The notes beneath the pieces are model-generated. The model worked only from the letters and a program-made list of their open reading frames with translations. It was not told where the DNA came from and did no database searches. From Bacillota bacterium (GTDB lineage Bacteria > Bacillota_A > Clostridia > Tissierellales > Peptoniphilaceae), in contig JAEZZN010000102.1 of NCBI GenBank assembly GCA_023418535.1, positions 1 through 7,928 of the forward strand: a DNA stretch of 7,928 nucleotides, written 5' to 3'. Shown here in pieces: positions 1 through 7,822 of this stretch. A program made the translations under genes and the position numbers. Every line of letters begins with the position of its first letter. Position 1 is the stretch's first letter.

Positions 1-539
1 CAAGAGCTAGCAGTGGTAATGTGGTAGGAATAGTTTCATATTCTATATATGGTGCGACATTTATTTTTTTATTCTTAATGAGTACTATATATCATGCAAT
101 TGTAAACGAAAAGGTAAAATCTATACTTAGAATATTTGACCACATATCCATTTATTATTTTATAGCAGGTAGTTTTACACCAGTAATTTTGATGATAATG
201 AGTGGAGTATGGAGAATTGTCTTTTTAATACTGATGTGGTTAATTGCTGTGATAGGGACCGTATTTAAATTTAGAACACATAAAAATCTAGATAAATTTA
301 AATCTGTTTCAACACTTTTGTATATTGCAATGGGTTGGATGGGTATATTTTTAATAAGACCAATAATTCAGAATGCAGGAATAAAATTACTGTTGTTTAT
401 CATACTAGGTGGAGTAATTTATACTATTGGAACTATTTTTTATAAATCAGATAGATATAAATTCAATCATGTAATTTGGCATGTATTTGTGTTAATGGCA
501 GCAATTGTACATTTTATAGGATTTTACTTATATTTGTAG
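1..539 (+). CDS. Haemolysin III / PAQR-family membrane protein (5' end missing)
   Basis: This is a multi-pass inner-membrane protein of the HlyIII (YqfA/PAQR-like) family, whose bacterial members are proposed metal-dependent membrane hydrolases or membrane-stress proteins; the haemolysin name is historical. The visible reading frame is open from base 3 (RASSGN...) with no stop before the edge, so the true start lies outside the window. Compared with the usual length of about 210-220 residues, roughly 35-45 residues are missing. Diagnostic motifs are STIYH near the first visible helix, DHISIYYFIAGSFTPV, STLLYIAMGWMG, GGVIYTIGTIFY, and a C-terminal HVIWHVFVLMAAIVHF. The last contains the paired histidines that, with the earlier His and Asp, form the family's predicted zinc site. 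About six hydrophobic segments remain. It reads toward the ATP synthase genes but is separated from them by a hairpin, so it is probably a separate unit. The family call is firm; the physiological role is not known. Confidence 0.9.
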   Translation, partial: RASSGNVVGIVSYSIYGATFIFLFLMSTIYHAIVNEKVKSILRIFDHISIYYFIAGSFTPVILMIMSGVWRIVFLILMWLIAVIGTVFKFRTHKNLDKFKSVSTLLYIAMGWMGIFLIRPIIQNAGIKLLLFIILGGVIYTIGTIFYKSDRYKFNHVIWHVFVLMAAIVHFIGFYLYL

Positions 540-569
540 AATAAAAGTAAAAAATTATAGAATAAAAGT
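537..569 (+). repeat. 12-bp direct repeat TAGAATAAAAGT, two copies
   Basis: TAGAATAAAAGT occurs at 537-548, starting on the stop codon of the haemolysin III-like gene, and again at 558-569, an offset of exactly 21 bases or about two helical turns. It may be a small tandem duplication or two binding sites for one protein. The AT-richness makes chance plausible and no function is visible. Confidence 0.45.
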
Positions 570-573
570 TAAA

Positions 574-612
574 ATCCACAATTACTTAACTTGATTTGTT
601 GTAATTGTGGAT
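574..612. terminator. Perfect 12-bp hairpin between the haemolysin III-like gene and atpZ
   Basis: The arms 574-585 (ATCCACAATTAC) and 601-612 (GTAATTGTGGAT) are perfectly complementary and enclose a 15-base loop; within it AAC (588-590) and GTT (598-600) can extend the stem past a TT bulge. It lies 34 bases after the upstream stop, where a terminator is expected. The + strand tail (AATTTCATAT) is a poor U-tract. Read on the - strand, the stem is followed by TTTTAACTTTTATTC, a better tail, although no - strand gene is seen ending here. It could be a weak terminator for the upstream gene or an element acting on the atp promoter region it touches. Confidence 0.5.
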
Positions 613-625
613 AATTTCATATAAA
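596..625 (+). promoter_or_regulatory. Candidate promoter of the ATP synthase operon (weak)
   Basis: TTGTTG (596-601) and TATAAA (620-625) are separated by 18 bases and would place transcription start near 632, about 16 bases before the atpZ start codon. The -35 element is poor (only TTG matches) and the region is AT-rich, so this is a best guess rather than a clear promoter. The right arm of the hairpin would lie in the spacer. The operon promoter could also lie further upstream or be read-through from the preceding gene. Confidence 0.3.
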
Positions 626-647
626 ATGTAATACTAGGGGTGTATTT

Positions 648-944
648 ATGAAAAATATTGTTTTGATTACACAAGTTGGTTTATCAGTTATCTCTTCAAT
701 ATTATTGGGACTATGGATTGGGATAAAACTCGATAAATGGCTTGGTACAAAATATATATTTTCTATAATAATGATTTTATTGGGTATAGCATCTGGGTTT
801 TTACAAGCGTACAAACTTATTAATAAGGCGACAAATAATAATTCTAAGTCAAATTTGGATGAAACTATAAAAAAAGATAGAAGACATCTATACGAAATTA
901 ATTTTGATGAAGAAGATAAGAAAGGTAAATTAAATGGAAAATAA
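648..944 (+). CDS. atpZ: AtpZ-like F-ATPase accessory membrane protein
   Basis: This 98-residue protein has two transmembrane helices (about 4-26 and 33-56) and a charged, Lys/Asp/Glu-rich C-terminal tail facing the cytoplasm. The segment GLWIGIKLDKWLGTKYIF followed by a Gly-containing second helix and QAYKLI matches the AtpZ/ATPase_gene1 family (Pfam PF09527), typically the first gene of Firmicute atp operons. In alkaliphilic Bacillus, AtpZ together with AtpI has been linked to Mg2+/Ca2+ supply for the synthase; here that role is inferred from family and position. The ATG is preceded by AGGGGTG (636-642) at suitable spacing. The gene overlaps atpI by 11 bases, indicating translational coupling. 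The product is short and poorly conserved in its tail, so the family call rests mainly on the two-helix hairpin and the operon context. Confidence 0.85.
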   Translation: MKNIVLITQVGLSVISSILLGLWIGIKLDKWLGTKYIFSIIMILLGIASGFLQAYKLINKATNNNSKSNLDETIKKDRRHLYEINFDEEDKKGKLNGK

Positions 945-1329
945 TGATAAATATGTACAAGACATTATTAAAAAGTCTTTAGTACTAATTGTATTTGAGT
1001 CGATAATTGTTTCATTATTTTTCAAAGATAGATTACCATTAGTTCTGGGGTTTATAATAGGTGGAGGCTTTTCAATTGTCTCATTTAGAATTATTTATTT
1101 ATCTATACTTATGGCGATAGGGAAAAATCAAGTTAAAGCGAAAAGATTTATGATTTTAAGCTATACATTAAGATATCTACTTTATGGAATCATATTATAT
1201 CTCGGGTACAAAACTGGATATTATAATATATATACTGCTGCTTTAGGTTTAATAACTATTAAGCTTGTTTTATATATTAATAATTTCATCAGTTTAATAA
1301 GAGGAAGGAAAAAGTATCATGAAAATTAG
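934..1329 (+). CDS. atpI: ATP synthase subunit I (AtpI/UncI family)
   Basis: This is a 131-residue hydrophobic protein with four predicted transmembrane helices (about 14-29, 34-60, 72-93 and 98-120) and a basic C-terminus (RGRKKYHEN). The patterns LPLVLGFIIGGGFSIVSFR, YTLRYLLYGIILYLG and AALGLITIKLVLYI fit the ATP-synt_I family (PF03899). AtpI proteins help assemble or stabilise the c-ring; this was shown for the sodium enzyme of Acetobacterium woodii, which is relevant because the c subunit here is also sodium-type. The start ATG lies inside the end of atpZ (11-base overlap) with an AAAGG about 9 bases upstream. The gene in turn overlaps atpB by 11 bases, so the first three genes are translationally chained. 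No defects are seen. Confidence 0.88.
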   Translation: MENNDKYVQDIIKKSLVLIVFESIIVSLFFKDRLPLVLGFIIGGGFSIVSFRIIYLSILMAIGKNQVKAKRFMILSYTLRYLLYGIILYLGYKTGYYNIYTAALGLITIKLVLYINNFISLIRGRKKYHEN

Positions 1330-2011
1330 TATTGATATAGCACTAGGTGGTAAGACATATACATTTACACCGGAAGTTGTGAATTCCTTAATTGTAGTTG
1401 TTGTCCTTTGTATATTAGGATTTATAATAGGGCAAAAAGCTAAAAAAGCTAATTTTAGGAAAAGTCCAAAGGGTCTTCTTTTGATAGGAGAAATATTTGT
1501 TGAATCTATTCAAGGACTTGTAAGCCAGACAATGGGTAAGGGGAATCAAGGATTTGTACCTTATATCGGAAGTTTGGCGTTGTTCTTAGCTTTTTCAAAT
1601 TTATTAGGGCTAGTTGGTCTAGTACCACCCACATCTAACTACAATGTTACATTAGCACTTGCGTTAATAACAGTTACTTTAACGCATGTTAATAATATTA
1701 GATTTAATGGTGTTAAAAATTATATTAAAGGTTATTTTGAACCAGTTGCACTATTGTCACCAATTAATCTTTTAGGGGAGATAGCAACACCAATATCATT
1801 ATCATTCCGTTTATTTGGGAATATAATTAGTGGTGTTATTATTACATCTTTAATATATTCAGCGTTTAATAGTATATCGTTCTATGTAGCACCATTCTTG
1901 ACGCCCGTATTTCACGCGTACTTCGATGTTTTTGCAGGGCTGATTCAAACATTTGTGTTCATGATGTTAACCATGATTAATATATCTCAAGCAATTGGAG
2001 ATAGAGAATAA
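1319..2011 (+). CDS. atpB: F1Fo ATP synthase subunit a
   Basis: Subunit a is the Fo stator channel that passes ions to and from the c-ring. This copy is 230 residues, normal for Clostridia, with about five or six membrane segments. The hallmark is SLSFRLFGN in the long penultimate helix, with the essential stator arginine at R164 (equivalent to E. coli R210) and N168. The final helix carries IQTFVFMMLTMINIS, with Q210 aligning to E. coli Q252. Aligned on these anchors, E. coli E219 falls on V173 and H245 on D203, while E154 lies ten residues before the arginine (GEIATPIS); this rearrangement of polar residues fits a clostridial, possibly sodium-conducting, a subunit. The start is supported by GAGGAAGG (1301-1308), 10 bases before the ATG. 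The gene overlaps atpI by 11 bases and precedes atpE by 15 bases. Confidence 0.97.
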   Translation: MKISIDIALGGKTYTFTPEVVNSLIVVVVLCILGFIIGQKAKKANFRKSPKGLLLIGEIFVESIQGLVSQTMGKGNQGFVPYIGSLALFLAFSNLLGLVGLVPPTSNYNVTLALALITVTLTHVNNIRFNGVKNYIKGYFEPVALLSPINLLGEIATPISLSFRLFGNIISGVIITSLIYSAFNSISFYVAPFLTPVFHAYFDVFAGLIQTFVFMMLTMINISQAIGDRE

Positions 2012-2284
<273 letters not shown>

Positions 2285-2303
2285 TAAAAGAGAGAAGGTA
2301 AGT

Positions 2304-2810
2304 ATGGGTTTTGACATTCATGTAATCCCGAATCTTCCTGAATTAATCCAACAACTTGTGGCAAGTACTTTTCTATATTTCTTTTTGAGACATTTTCTAT
2401 TTAAGCCAGTTACTGAATATTTGGCAAAAAGAAAAGCTTATATAGAAGAAGGAGTTAGAAAGACTGAGGAAGCTGAAGAAAAGTTAATGACTATTGAAAA
2501 AGAATATGATCAAAAAATGCTTGAAGCAAAGAAAGAGTCAACAGCTATTATTTCAGGTGCTAGAAATTATGGTGAAGAAATAAAATCTAAAGCTGTAGAA
2601 GAATCAAAACTACTTGCTAAACAAGAGTATGATAAAGGTATTAAACAATTAGAAAATGAAAGACAAAAAGCTATGAAATCATTAAATGATGAAATAGTTT
2701 ATATAGCTTTAGAAGCTGCAGAAAAAGTTTTAAGAGAAAAAACTGATTCAGAAAAAGATAAAAAGATGGTTCAGGACATGATTAATGACTTGGAGAAATC
2801 TTATGAATGA
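2304..2810 (+). CDS. atpF: F1Fo ATP synthase subunit b
   Basis: Subunit b is the peripheral stalk that ties the alpha/beta head and delta to subunit a and resists rotor torque. The 168-residue protein has one N-terminal membrane helix (about 12-32, LIQQLVASTFLYFFLRHFLF), followed by the conserved KPVTEYLAKRKAYIEEG junction. A long, highly charged helix rich in Glu, Lys and Ala then runs to the C-terminus and would form the right-handed coiled-coil dimer. Only one b gene is present, so a homodimer is expected. It starts 19 bases after atpE behind a modest GAGAAGG (2292-2298), weaker than the atpE site, in keeping with its lower copy number. Its end overlaps the preferred atpH start by 8 bases. 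Confidence 0.96.
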   Translation: MGFDIHVIPNLPELIQQLVASTFLYFFLRHFLFKPVTEYLAKRKAYIEEGVRKTEEAEEKLMTIEKEYDQKMLEAKKESTAIISGARNYGEEIKSKAVEESKLLAKQEYDKGIKQLENERQKAMKSLNDEIVYIALEAAEKVLREKTDSEKDKKMVQDMINDLEKSYE

Positions 2811-3342
2811 TGCAGTAGTTAAAGTATATTCTGAAGCGTTTTTCGATTTATCTTCTGATAAGAATAAATTAGAGATGCATAAAGAGGATTTGAAATATAT
2901 TTTAGATGTTTTTGATAAAAATAAAGAACTTAATAGTTTAATGGATAATCCAAATGTATCAATAGAAGATAAAAAATATCTTATATCCGAAATCTTTGTA
3001 GACATAGATTCTGATTCTAAGAATTTATTAAATGTTTTAATAGACAATAAAAGATTTATGGTGTTTGGAGATTTAGTAAGGGATTTTAATAGGAAATATA
3101 ATTATGCAAACAATATTCTTGAAGGAATAGTTTATTCAACTAGAAAGTTGGATTCTGATGATTTCAAGAATTTAGAAAATGCATTAAACAAAAAGTTTGA
3201 TAAAAAAGTTGAGCTAACAAATATTATCGATGAATCTTTAATAGGTGGCCTATCTATTTATGTAGAAGGCAAGAGAATAGATAATAGCATTAGAAATAGA
3301 CTAGATAGCTTAAAAGCTCACTTATTAAAGGAAGGTGAATAA
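2803..3342 (+). CDS. atpH: F1Fo ATP synthase subunit delta
   Basis: Delta sits on top of F1 and links the alpha N-termini to the b dimer. I prefer ATG 2803 (MNDAVVKVYSEAFFDLSSD, 179 residues) over the in-frame ATG at 2785. GGAG (2792-2795) lies 7 bases upstream of 2803, and delta proteins of this family normally begin only a few residues before the Val-x-x-Tyr-x-x-Ala motif. The 2785 start would add six residues and has a weaker AGGA (2773-2776). The N-terminal part is the six-helix bundle (VYSEAFFDL..., LMDNPNVSIEDKKYLI, NLLNVLIDNKRF). The C-terminal signature is seen at LIGGLSIYVEGKRIDNSIRNRLDSLKAHL. The gene overlaps atpF by 8 bases and abuts atpA with no gap, so it is tightly coupled on both sides. 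Confidence 0.95.
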   Translation: MNDAVVKVYSEAFFDLSSDKNKLEMHKEDLKYILDVFDKNKELNSLMDNPNVSIEDKKYLISEIFVDIDSDSKNLLNVLIDNKRFMVFGDLVRDFNRKYNYANNILEGIVYSTRKLDSDDFKNLENALNKKFDKKVELTNIIDESLIGGLSIYVEGKRIDNSIRNRLDSLKAHLLKEGE

Positions 3343-4845
3343 ATGAGACTAAAACCAGAAGAGATCAGTTCAGTCATCAAATCGATGATTGATAAATATG
3401 ATCAAAAAACTGAGATAGTTGACGAAGGTACAATTATTGAAGTTGGGGATGGAATTTCACGAGTTCATGGACTAGAAAATGCAATGGCTGGAGAATTGTT
3501 AGAGTTTGAAGGTGGAGTTTATGGAATGGCTCTAAACCTTGAAGAACATAATGTTGGGGCTGTATTACTTGGAGATGATATCGATCTAAAAGAAGGAAGT
3601 ACTGTAAAAAGAACAGGAAAAATAGTAGAAGTTCCAGTAGGAGATGCTTTAATTGGTAGAGTTGTAAATGCAATAGGGCAACCAATTGATGGAAAAGGAC
3701 CTATAAAAACAACTAAGTCTAGACCAGTAGAGTCTCCTGCTCCAGGGGTAATTGAAAGAAAATCAGTTGATGAACCATTACAAACAGGTATTAAAGCTAT
3801 TGACTCACTTATACCTATAGGTAGAGGTCAAAGAGAGCTTATAATAGGAGATAGACAAACAGGGAAAACTACTATTGCTACAGATACAATCCTTAATCAA
3901 AAAGGTAAGGATGTTATATGTATATATGTTGCTATTGGCCAAAAAGAATCTACAGTTGCAGGGATTGTAGATTTATTTGAGAAGAAAGGTGCTATGGACT
4001 ACACTATTGTAGTGTCAGAATCAGCATCAAGACTTGCGCCATTACAATATTTAGCGCCATATGCAGGAGTTGCAATGGGTGAAGAATTTATGCATCAAGG
4101 TAAAGATGTGCTTATAGTGTATGATGATTTATCAAAACATGCTGTAGCTTATAGATCTATGTCTTTACTTTTAAGAAGGCCTCCAGGACGTGAAGCATAT
4201 CCAGGTGATGTATTTTATCTACATTCAAGACTTCTTGAAAGAGCTGCAAAACTTAGTGATGAATTAGGTGGCGGATCAATTACCGCATTACCTATAATTG
4301 AAACACAAGCCGGAGATATTTCAGCATATATTCCTACAAATGTAATTTCGATTACAGATGGACAAATATTTTTAGAATCTGAACTATTTTTCTCAGGTCA
4401 AAGACCTGCTGTAAACTCAGGACTTTCTGTTTCAAGAGTTGGGGGTTCAGCTCAAATCAAAGCTATGAAAAAAGTTTCAGGTGGTATTAAGCTTGAATTA
4501 GCGCAATATAGAGAGTTAGCAGCATTTTCACAATTTGGTTCTGAACTTGATAAACAAACTCAAGCAAAACTTGATCATGGTAAGAGAGTAATGGAAATTA
4601 TGAAACAACCACAAAACTCACCAGTAGATGTTAGAGATCAGGTTATAATTTTATATGCAACTACAAACGGAATGCTTGAAGATGTTGAGCTTGATAAGAT
4701 TAAAGAGTTTGAATCTGGATTGATTGAATATATTCAAAATAATTATAGCGAATTAAGAGATAAAATTGTAAATGAAGATTACACGGAAGAATTACAAGAT
4801 GAAATAAAGAAAGCTATTGAAGAATTTAAGAAGACTTTTGCATAG
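3343..4845 (+). CDS. atpA: F1Fo ATP synthase subunit alpha
   Basis: Alpha is the non-catalytic nucleotide-binding subunit of the alpha3beta3 head. The 500-residue length is standard. From N to C there is a delta-binding N-terminal helix (1-22), a beta-barrel (about 25-95), a RecA-like core and a C-terminal helical domain. Walker A is GDRQTGKT at 169-176, with K175. Walker B is [15 protein letters not shown] at 256-270, with D261. The arginine finger that completes the adjacent beta site is R365 in [10 protein letters not shown] (362-371). The alpha/beta family signature [10 protein letters not shown] lies at 355-364. The start ATG directly follows the atpH stop with no gap, behind AAAGGAAGGTG at the end of atpH. 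All key residues are present, with no frameshift or truncation. Confidence 0.99.
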   Translation: MRLKPEEISSVIKSMIDKYDQKTEIVDEGTIIEVGDGISRVHGLENAMAGELLEFEGGVYGMALNLEEHNVGAVLLGDDIDLKEGSTVKRTGKIVEVPVGDALIGRVVNAIGQPIDGKGPIKTTKSRPVESPAPGVIERKSVDEPLQTGIKAIDSLIPIGRGQRELIIGDRQTGKTTIATDTILNQKGKDVICIYVAIGQKESTVAGIVDLFEKKGAMDYTIVVSESASRLAPLQYLAPYAGVAMGEEFMHQGKDVLIVYDDLSKHAVAYRSMSLLLRRPPGREAYPGDVFYLHSRLLERAAKLSDELGGGSITALPIIETQAGDISAYIPTNVISITDGQIFLESELFFSGQRPAVNSGLSVSRVGGSAQIKAMKKVSGGIKLELAQYRELAAFSQFGSELDKQTQAKLDHGKRVMEIMKQPQNSPVDVRDQVIILYATTNGMLEDVELDKIKEFESGLIEYIQNNYSELRDKIVNEDYTEELQDEIKKAIEEFKKTFA

Positions 4846-4857
4846 AAAGAGGTAATA

Positions 4858-5718
4858 ATGGCAAATACAAAAGATATTAAGAGACGTATTCAAGGTATCG
4901 ACAGCATTATGCAAATTACCAATGCGATGCAATTAGTTTCTGCCGCTAAACTTAGAAAACTTCGTCAAAGGTTAGAAAAAACTAGACCTTATTTTGACAC
5001 CGTATATGAAAATATCAATGAAGTTCTTGCAACAACTAATGAAGTGACTCCTCTTATGGAAGTTAGAGAAGTTAAAAATAGAGCGATAATTATTGTAGCT
5101 TCAGATAAGGGGCTTGCAGGAGGATACAATAACAATGCTGTAAATAAGGCTATTGAAGTCGTGAATTTGAATAAAGAAGCTAATAATATAATTTACACTA
5201 CAGGTATCCGTTCAATTGATTTGATAAAAAGAAGAGGATTTGATGTAAATACAGATTTTACGCATATTTCAAATGATCCTTTAGTAGAAGATGCAGTAGC
5301 GATGGGGTCATATTTTTCGAGAAAATTCTTGGAAGGTAAATTTGATGAAGTATATATAATATATACAAAGTTTAATTCTATGATTTCATTTAAACCTGAA
5401 ACTATAAAATTACTACCAGCTTCAGGGTTTACAAATGATAAAAAAGAAAATGTAAAGCATATTGATTATGATTATGAGCCATCTGTGCACACTGTATTGA
5501 CTCAAATGATTAAGCAATATGTGAATGTAACTGTGTTTAGTTCTTTATTAGAATCTTCAGTTTCTGAACAAGCATCACGTAGTCAAGCTATGGAAAATGC
5601 TACTTCAAATGGTGAAGAGTTAGTAGATGAACTAAGACTTGAATATAATAGAGCAAGACAAGCGGCAATCACTCAAGAAATTTCAGAGATAGTCGGCGGT
5701 GCCGAAGTCCTTAGTTAG
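4858..5718 (+). CDS. atpG: F1Fo ATP synthase subunit gamma
   Basis: Gamma is the central rotor shaft, coupling c-ring rotation to conformational change in the beta subunits. The 286-residue protein has the typical N-terminal coiled-coil helix (TKDIKRRIQGIDSIMQITNAMQLVSAAKLRK). The Rossmann-like domain starts with the motif SDKGLAGGYN (82-91, equivalent to E. coli TDRGLCGGLN). The C-terminal helix NRARQAAITQEISEIVGGAEVL matches the gamma signature (Ile-Thr-x-Glu...Gly-Ala at about 271-282). There is no chloroplast- or cyanobacteria-like redox insertion. The ATG is 12 bases after atpA behind AAAGAGG (4846-4852). The gap to atpD is 38 bases, the longest inside the operon, and shows no hairpin or promoter. 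Confidence 0.98.
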   Translation: MANTKDIKRRIQGIDSIMQITNAMQLVSAAKLRKLRQRLEKTRPYFDTVYENINEVLATTNEVTPLMEVREVKNRAIIIVASDKGLAGGYNNNAVNKAIEVVNLNKEANNIIYTTGIRSIDLIKRRGFDVNTDFTHISNDPLVEDAVAMGSYFSRKFLEGKFDEVYIIYTKFNSMISFKPETIKLLPASGFTNDKKENVKHIDYDYEPSVHTVLTQMIKQYVNVTVFSSLLESSVSEQASRSQAMENATSNGEELVDELRLEYNRARQAAITQEISEIVGGAEVLS

Positions 5719-5741
5719 TATATTTAACGAGTGATTTTTAA

Positions 5742-7154
<1,413 letters not shown>

Positions 7155-7162
7155 GAGGAGTA

Positions 7163-7558
7163 ATGGATAAATTAATGTTAAAAATAGTAACTCCAGACCG
7201 TTTATTTTTTGATGGCGAAATAGATATGTTAATAGCAAGATCTAGTAATGGTGATTTTGCAATTATGAAAAATCATATTCCTGTGATTGCAGCACTTGAT
7301 ATAAGATATTTACGCATCAAACAAAATGCTCAATTTAAATATGCAGCAATAGCAGGTGGTTATTTAACATTTAAAGATAATCAAATTACTATAATCTCCG
7401 ATGCAGTTGAATGGAGAGAAGAAATCGACAAGAATCGTGCTTTAGAAGCTCAAAAAAGAGCGGAAGCGAGAATTAAAAAGGCTAAAAATGAATTTGAGAT
7501 GGATAGAGCAGAGTTGGATTTAAAACGCGCTATTAACAGATTAAATATTATAGATTAG
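7163..7558 (+). CDS. atpC: F1Fo ATP synthase subunit epsilon, with ATP-sensing motif
   Basis: Epsilon binds the foot of gamma and the c-ring, and its C-terminal helices act as a movable inhibitor of ATP hydrolysis. The 131-residue protein has an N-terminal beta-sandwich (about 1-85; KIVTPDRLFFDGEIDMLIARSSNGDFAIMKNH) and a two-helix C-terminal domain (about 88-131). The C-terminal part carries the I(L)DxxRA motif at 88-93 (IDKNRA). It also has E83, R99, R122 and R126, the residues I recall as forming the ATP pocket in thermophilic Bacillus PS3 epsilon. I infer that ATP binding holds the helices folded down and releases inhibition. The start is supported by AGGAGGAG (7153-7160), which overlaps the atpD stop. 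It is the last gene of the operon, with a terminator 8 bases after its stop. Confidence 0.97.
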   Translation: MDKLMLKIVTPDRLFFDGEIDMLIARSSNGDFAIMKNHIPVIAALDIRYLRIKQNAQFKYAAIAGGYLTFKDNQITIISDAVEWREEIDKNRALEAQKRAEARIKKAKNEFEMDRAELDLKRAINRLNIID

Positions 7559-7566
7559 GTAAAATA

Positions 7567-7605
7567 TTCCCACAGTCCTTTAAGGATTGTGGGAAATTAT
7601 ATTTT
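7567..7605 (+). terminator. Intrinsic terminator of the ATP synthase operon
   Basis: The arms 7567-7579 (TTCCCACAGTCCT) and 7583-7595 (AGGATTGTGGGAA) form a 13-bp stem with one G-U pair (7575/7587) and a 3-base loop, 8 bases after the atpC stop. The following ATTATATTTT is a moderately U-rich tail. Position and stem strength make it the clear end of the operon, though the interrupted U-tract may allow some read-through. Confidence 0.85.
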
Positions 7606-7638
7606 AAAGATAAATGTATTATAAAATCAAAAAGAATC

Positions 7639-7667
7639 TTGTCGTATTAAAAAAGGTATTTTATATT
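7639..7667 (+). promoter_or_regulatory. Possible upstream promoter (weak)
   Basis: TTGTCG (7639-7644) and TATATT (7662-7667) are separated by exactly 17 bases, matching 4/6 and 5/6 of the sigma-A consensus. A transcript from here would run through the first palindrome toward the gene at 7823. The surrounding sequence is very AT-rich, so a chance match is quite possible. Confidence 0.3.
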
Positions 7668-7700
7668 ATTGTGCATTCTATCTAATATAGTCACCAAACA

Positions 7701-7736
7701 ACATTTTTTGAAATAAATACATATTTCAAAAAATGT
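7701..7736. promoter_or_regulatory. Upstream palindromic operator candidate, 15-bp perfect arms
   Basis: Perfect 15-base arms (7701-7715 and 7722-7736) flank a 6-base spacer. The central 20 bases (7709-7728) have the form TGAAATA-N6-TATTTCA. The site ends one base before the -35 element at 7738. The same 20-base architecture recurs at 7777-7796. Its symmetry suits a dimeric helix-turn-helix regulator. There is no U-tract after it, so it is unlikely to be a terminator. Confidence 0.6.
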
Positions 7737-7737
7737 G

Positions 7738-7766
7738 TTGACAAATTATCTAAAATCTAATAAAAT
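7738..7766 (+). promoter_or_regulatory. Near-consensus sigma-A promoter of the restriction-like gene
   Basis: A perfect -35 TTGACA (7738-7743) and a -10 TAAAAT (7761-7766, 5/6) are separated by the ideal 17 bases, placing transcription start near 7773 and giving an untranslated leader of about 50 bases. It is the best promoter in the window and is bracketed by two matching palindromes, so it is probably repressible. Confidence 0.75.
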
Positions 7767-7776
7767 TACGTTGAAA

Positions 7777-7796
7777 TGAAATATTAAAATATTTCA
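7777..7796. promoter_or_regulatory. Downstream palindromic operator candidate
   Basis: The arms TGAAATATT (7777-7785) and AATATTTCA (7788-7796) are perfectly complementary around two bases. The site fits TGAAATA-N6-TATTTCA exactly like the site at 7709-7728, centre to centre 68 bases away. It would cover about +5 to +24 of the predicted transcript, a position typical for repressor binding. Confidence 0.6.
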
Positions 7797-7807
7797 AAAA
7801 AAAAAGG

Positions 7808-7814
7808 AAGGAGG
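7808..7814 (+). promoter_or_regulatory. Ribosome binding site fixing a TTG start
   Basis: AAGGAGG ends 8 bases before TTG 7823. No ATG or GTG in this frame lies nearby, so this near-perfect site decides for the rare TTG initiator. It directly follows a run of ten A residues (7796-7805). Confidence 0.75.
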
Positions 7815-7822
7815 AATATATC

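Noticed and set aside
617..814. A 65-codon reading frame on the - strand opposite atpZ
   Set aside because: It lies opposite a well-supported gene, lacks a convincing ribosome binding site and resembles no family.
2785..2802. An upstream in-frame ATG at 2785 as the atpH start
   Set aside because: The ATG at 2803 has better-placed GGAG and gives the normal delta N-terminus; the upstream start would add six atypical residues.
2748..3047. A 99-codon reading frame on the - strand over the atpF/atpH junction
   Set aside because: Its composition is that expected from the reverse complement of AT-rich coding sequence, and the + strand genes explain the region.
3434..3685. An 83-codon Leu/Gln/His-rich - strand frame inside atpA
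   Set aside because: The strange low-complexity composition is an antisense shadow of GAA/GGA/GTA-type codons in atpA and not a real protein.
7701..7736. The long inverted repeat read as a transcription terminator
   Set aside because: The stem is almost all A-T and is followed by GTTGACAAATT rather than a U-tract; the adjacent -35 and the matching second palindrome favour an operator.
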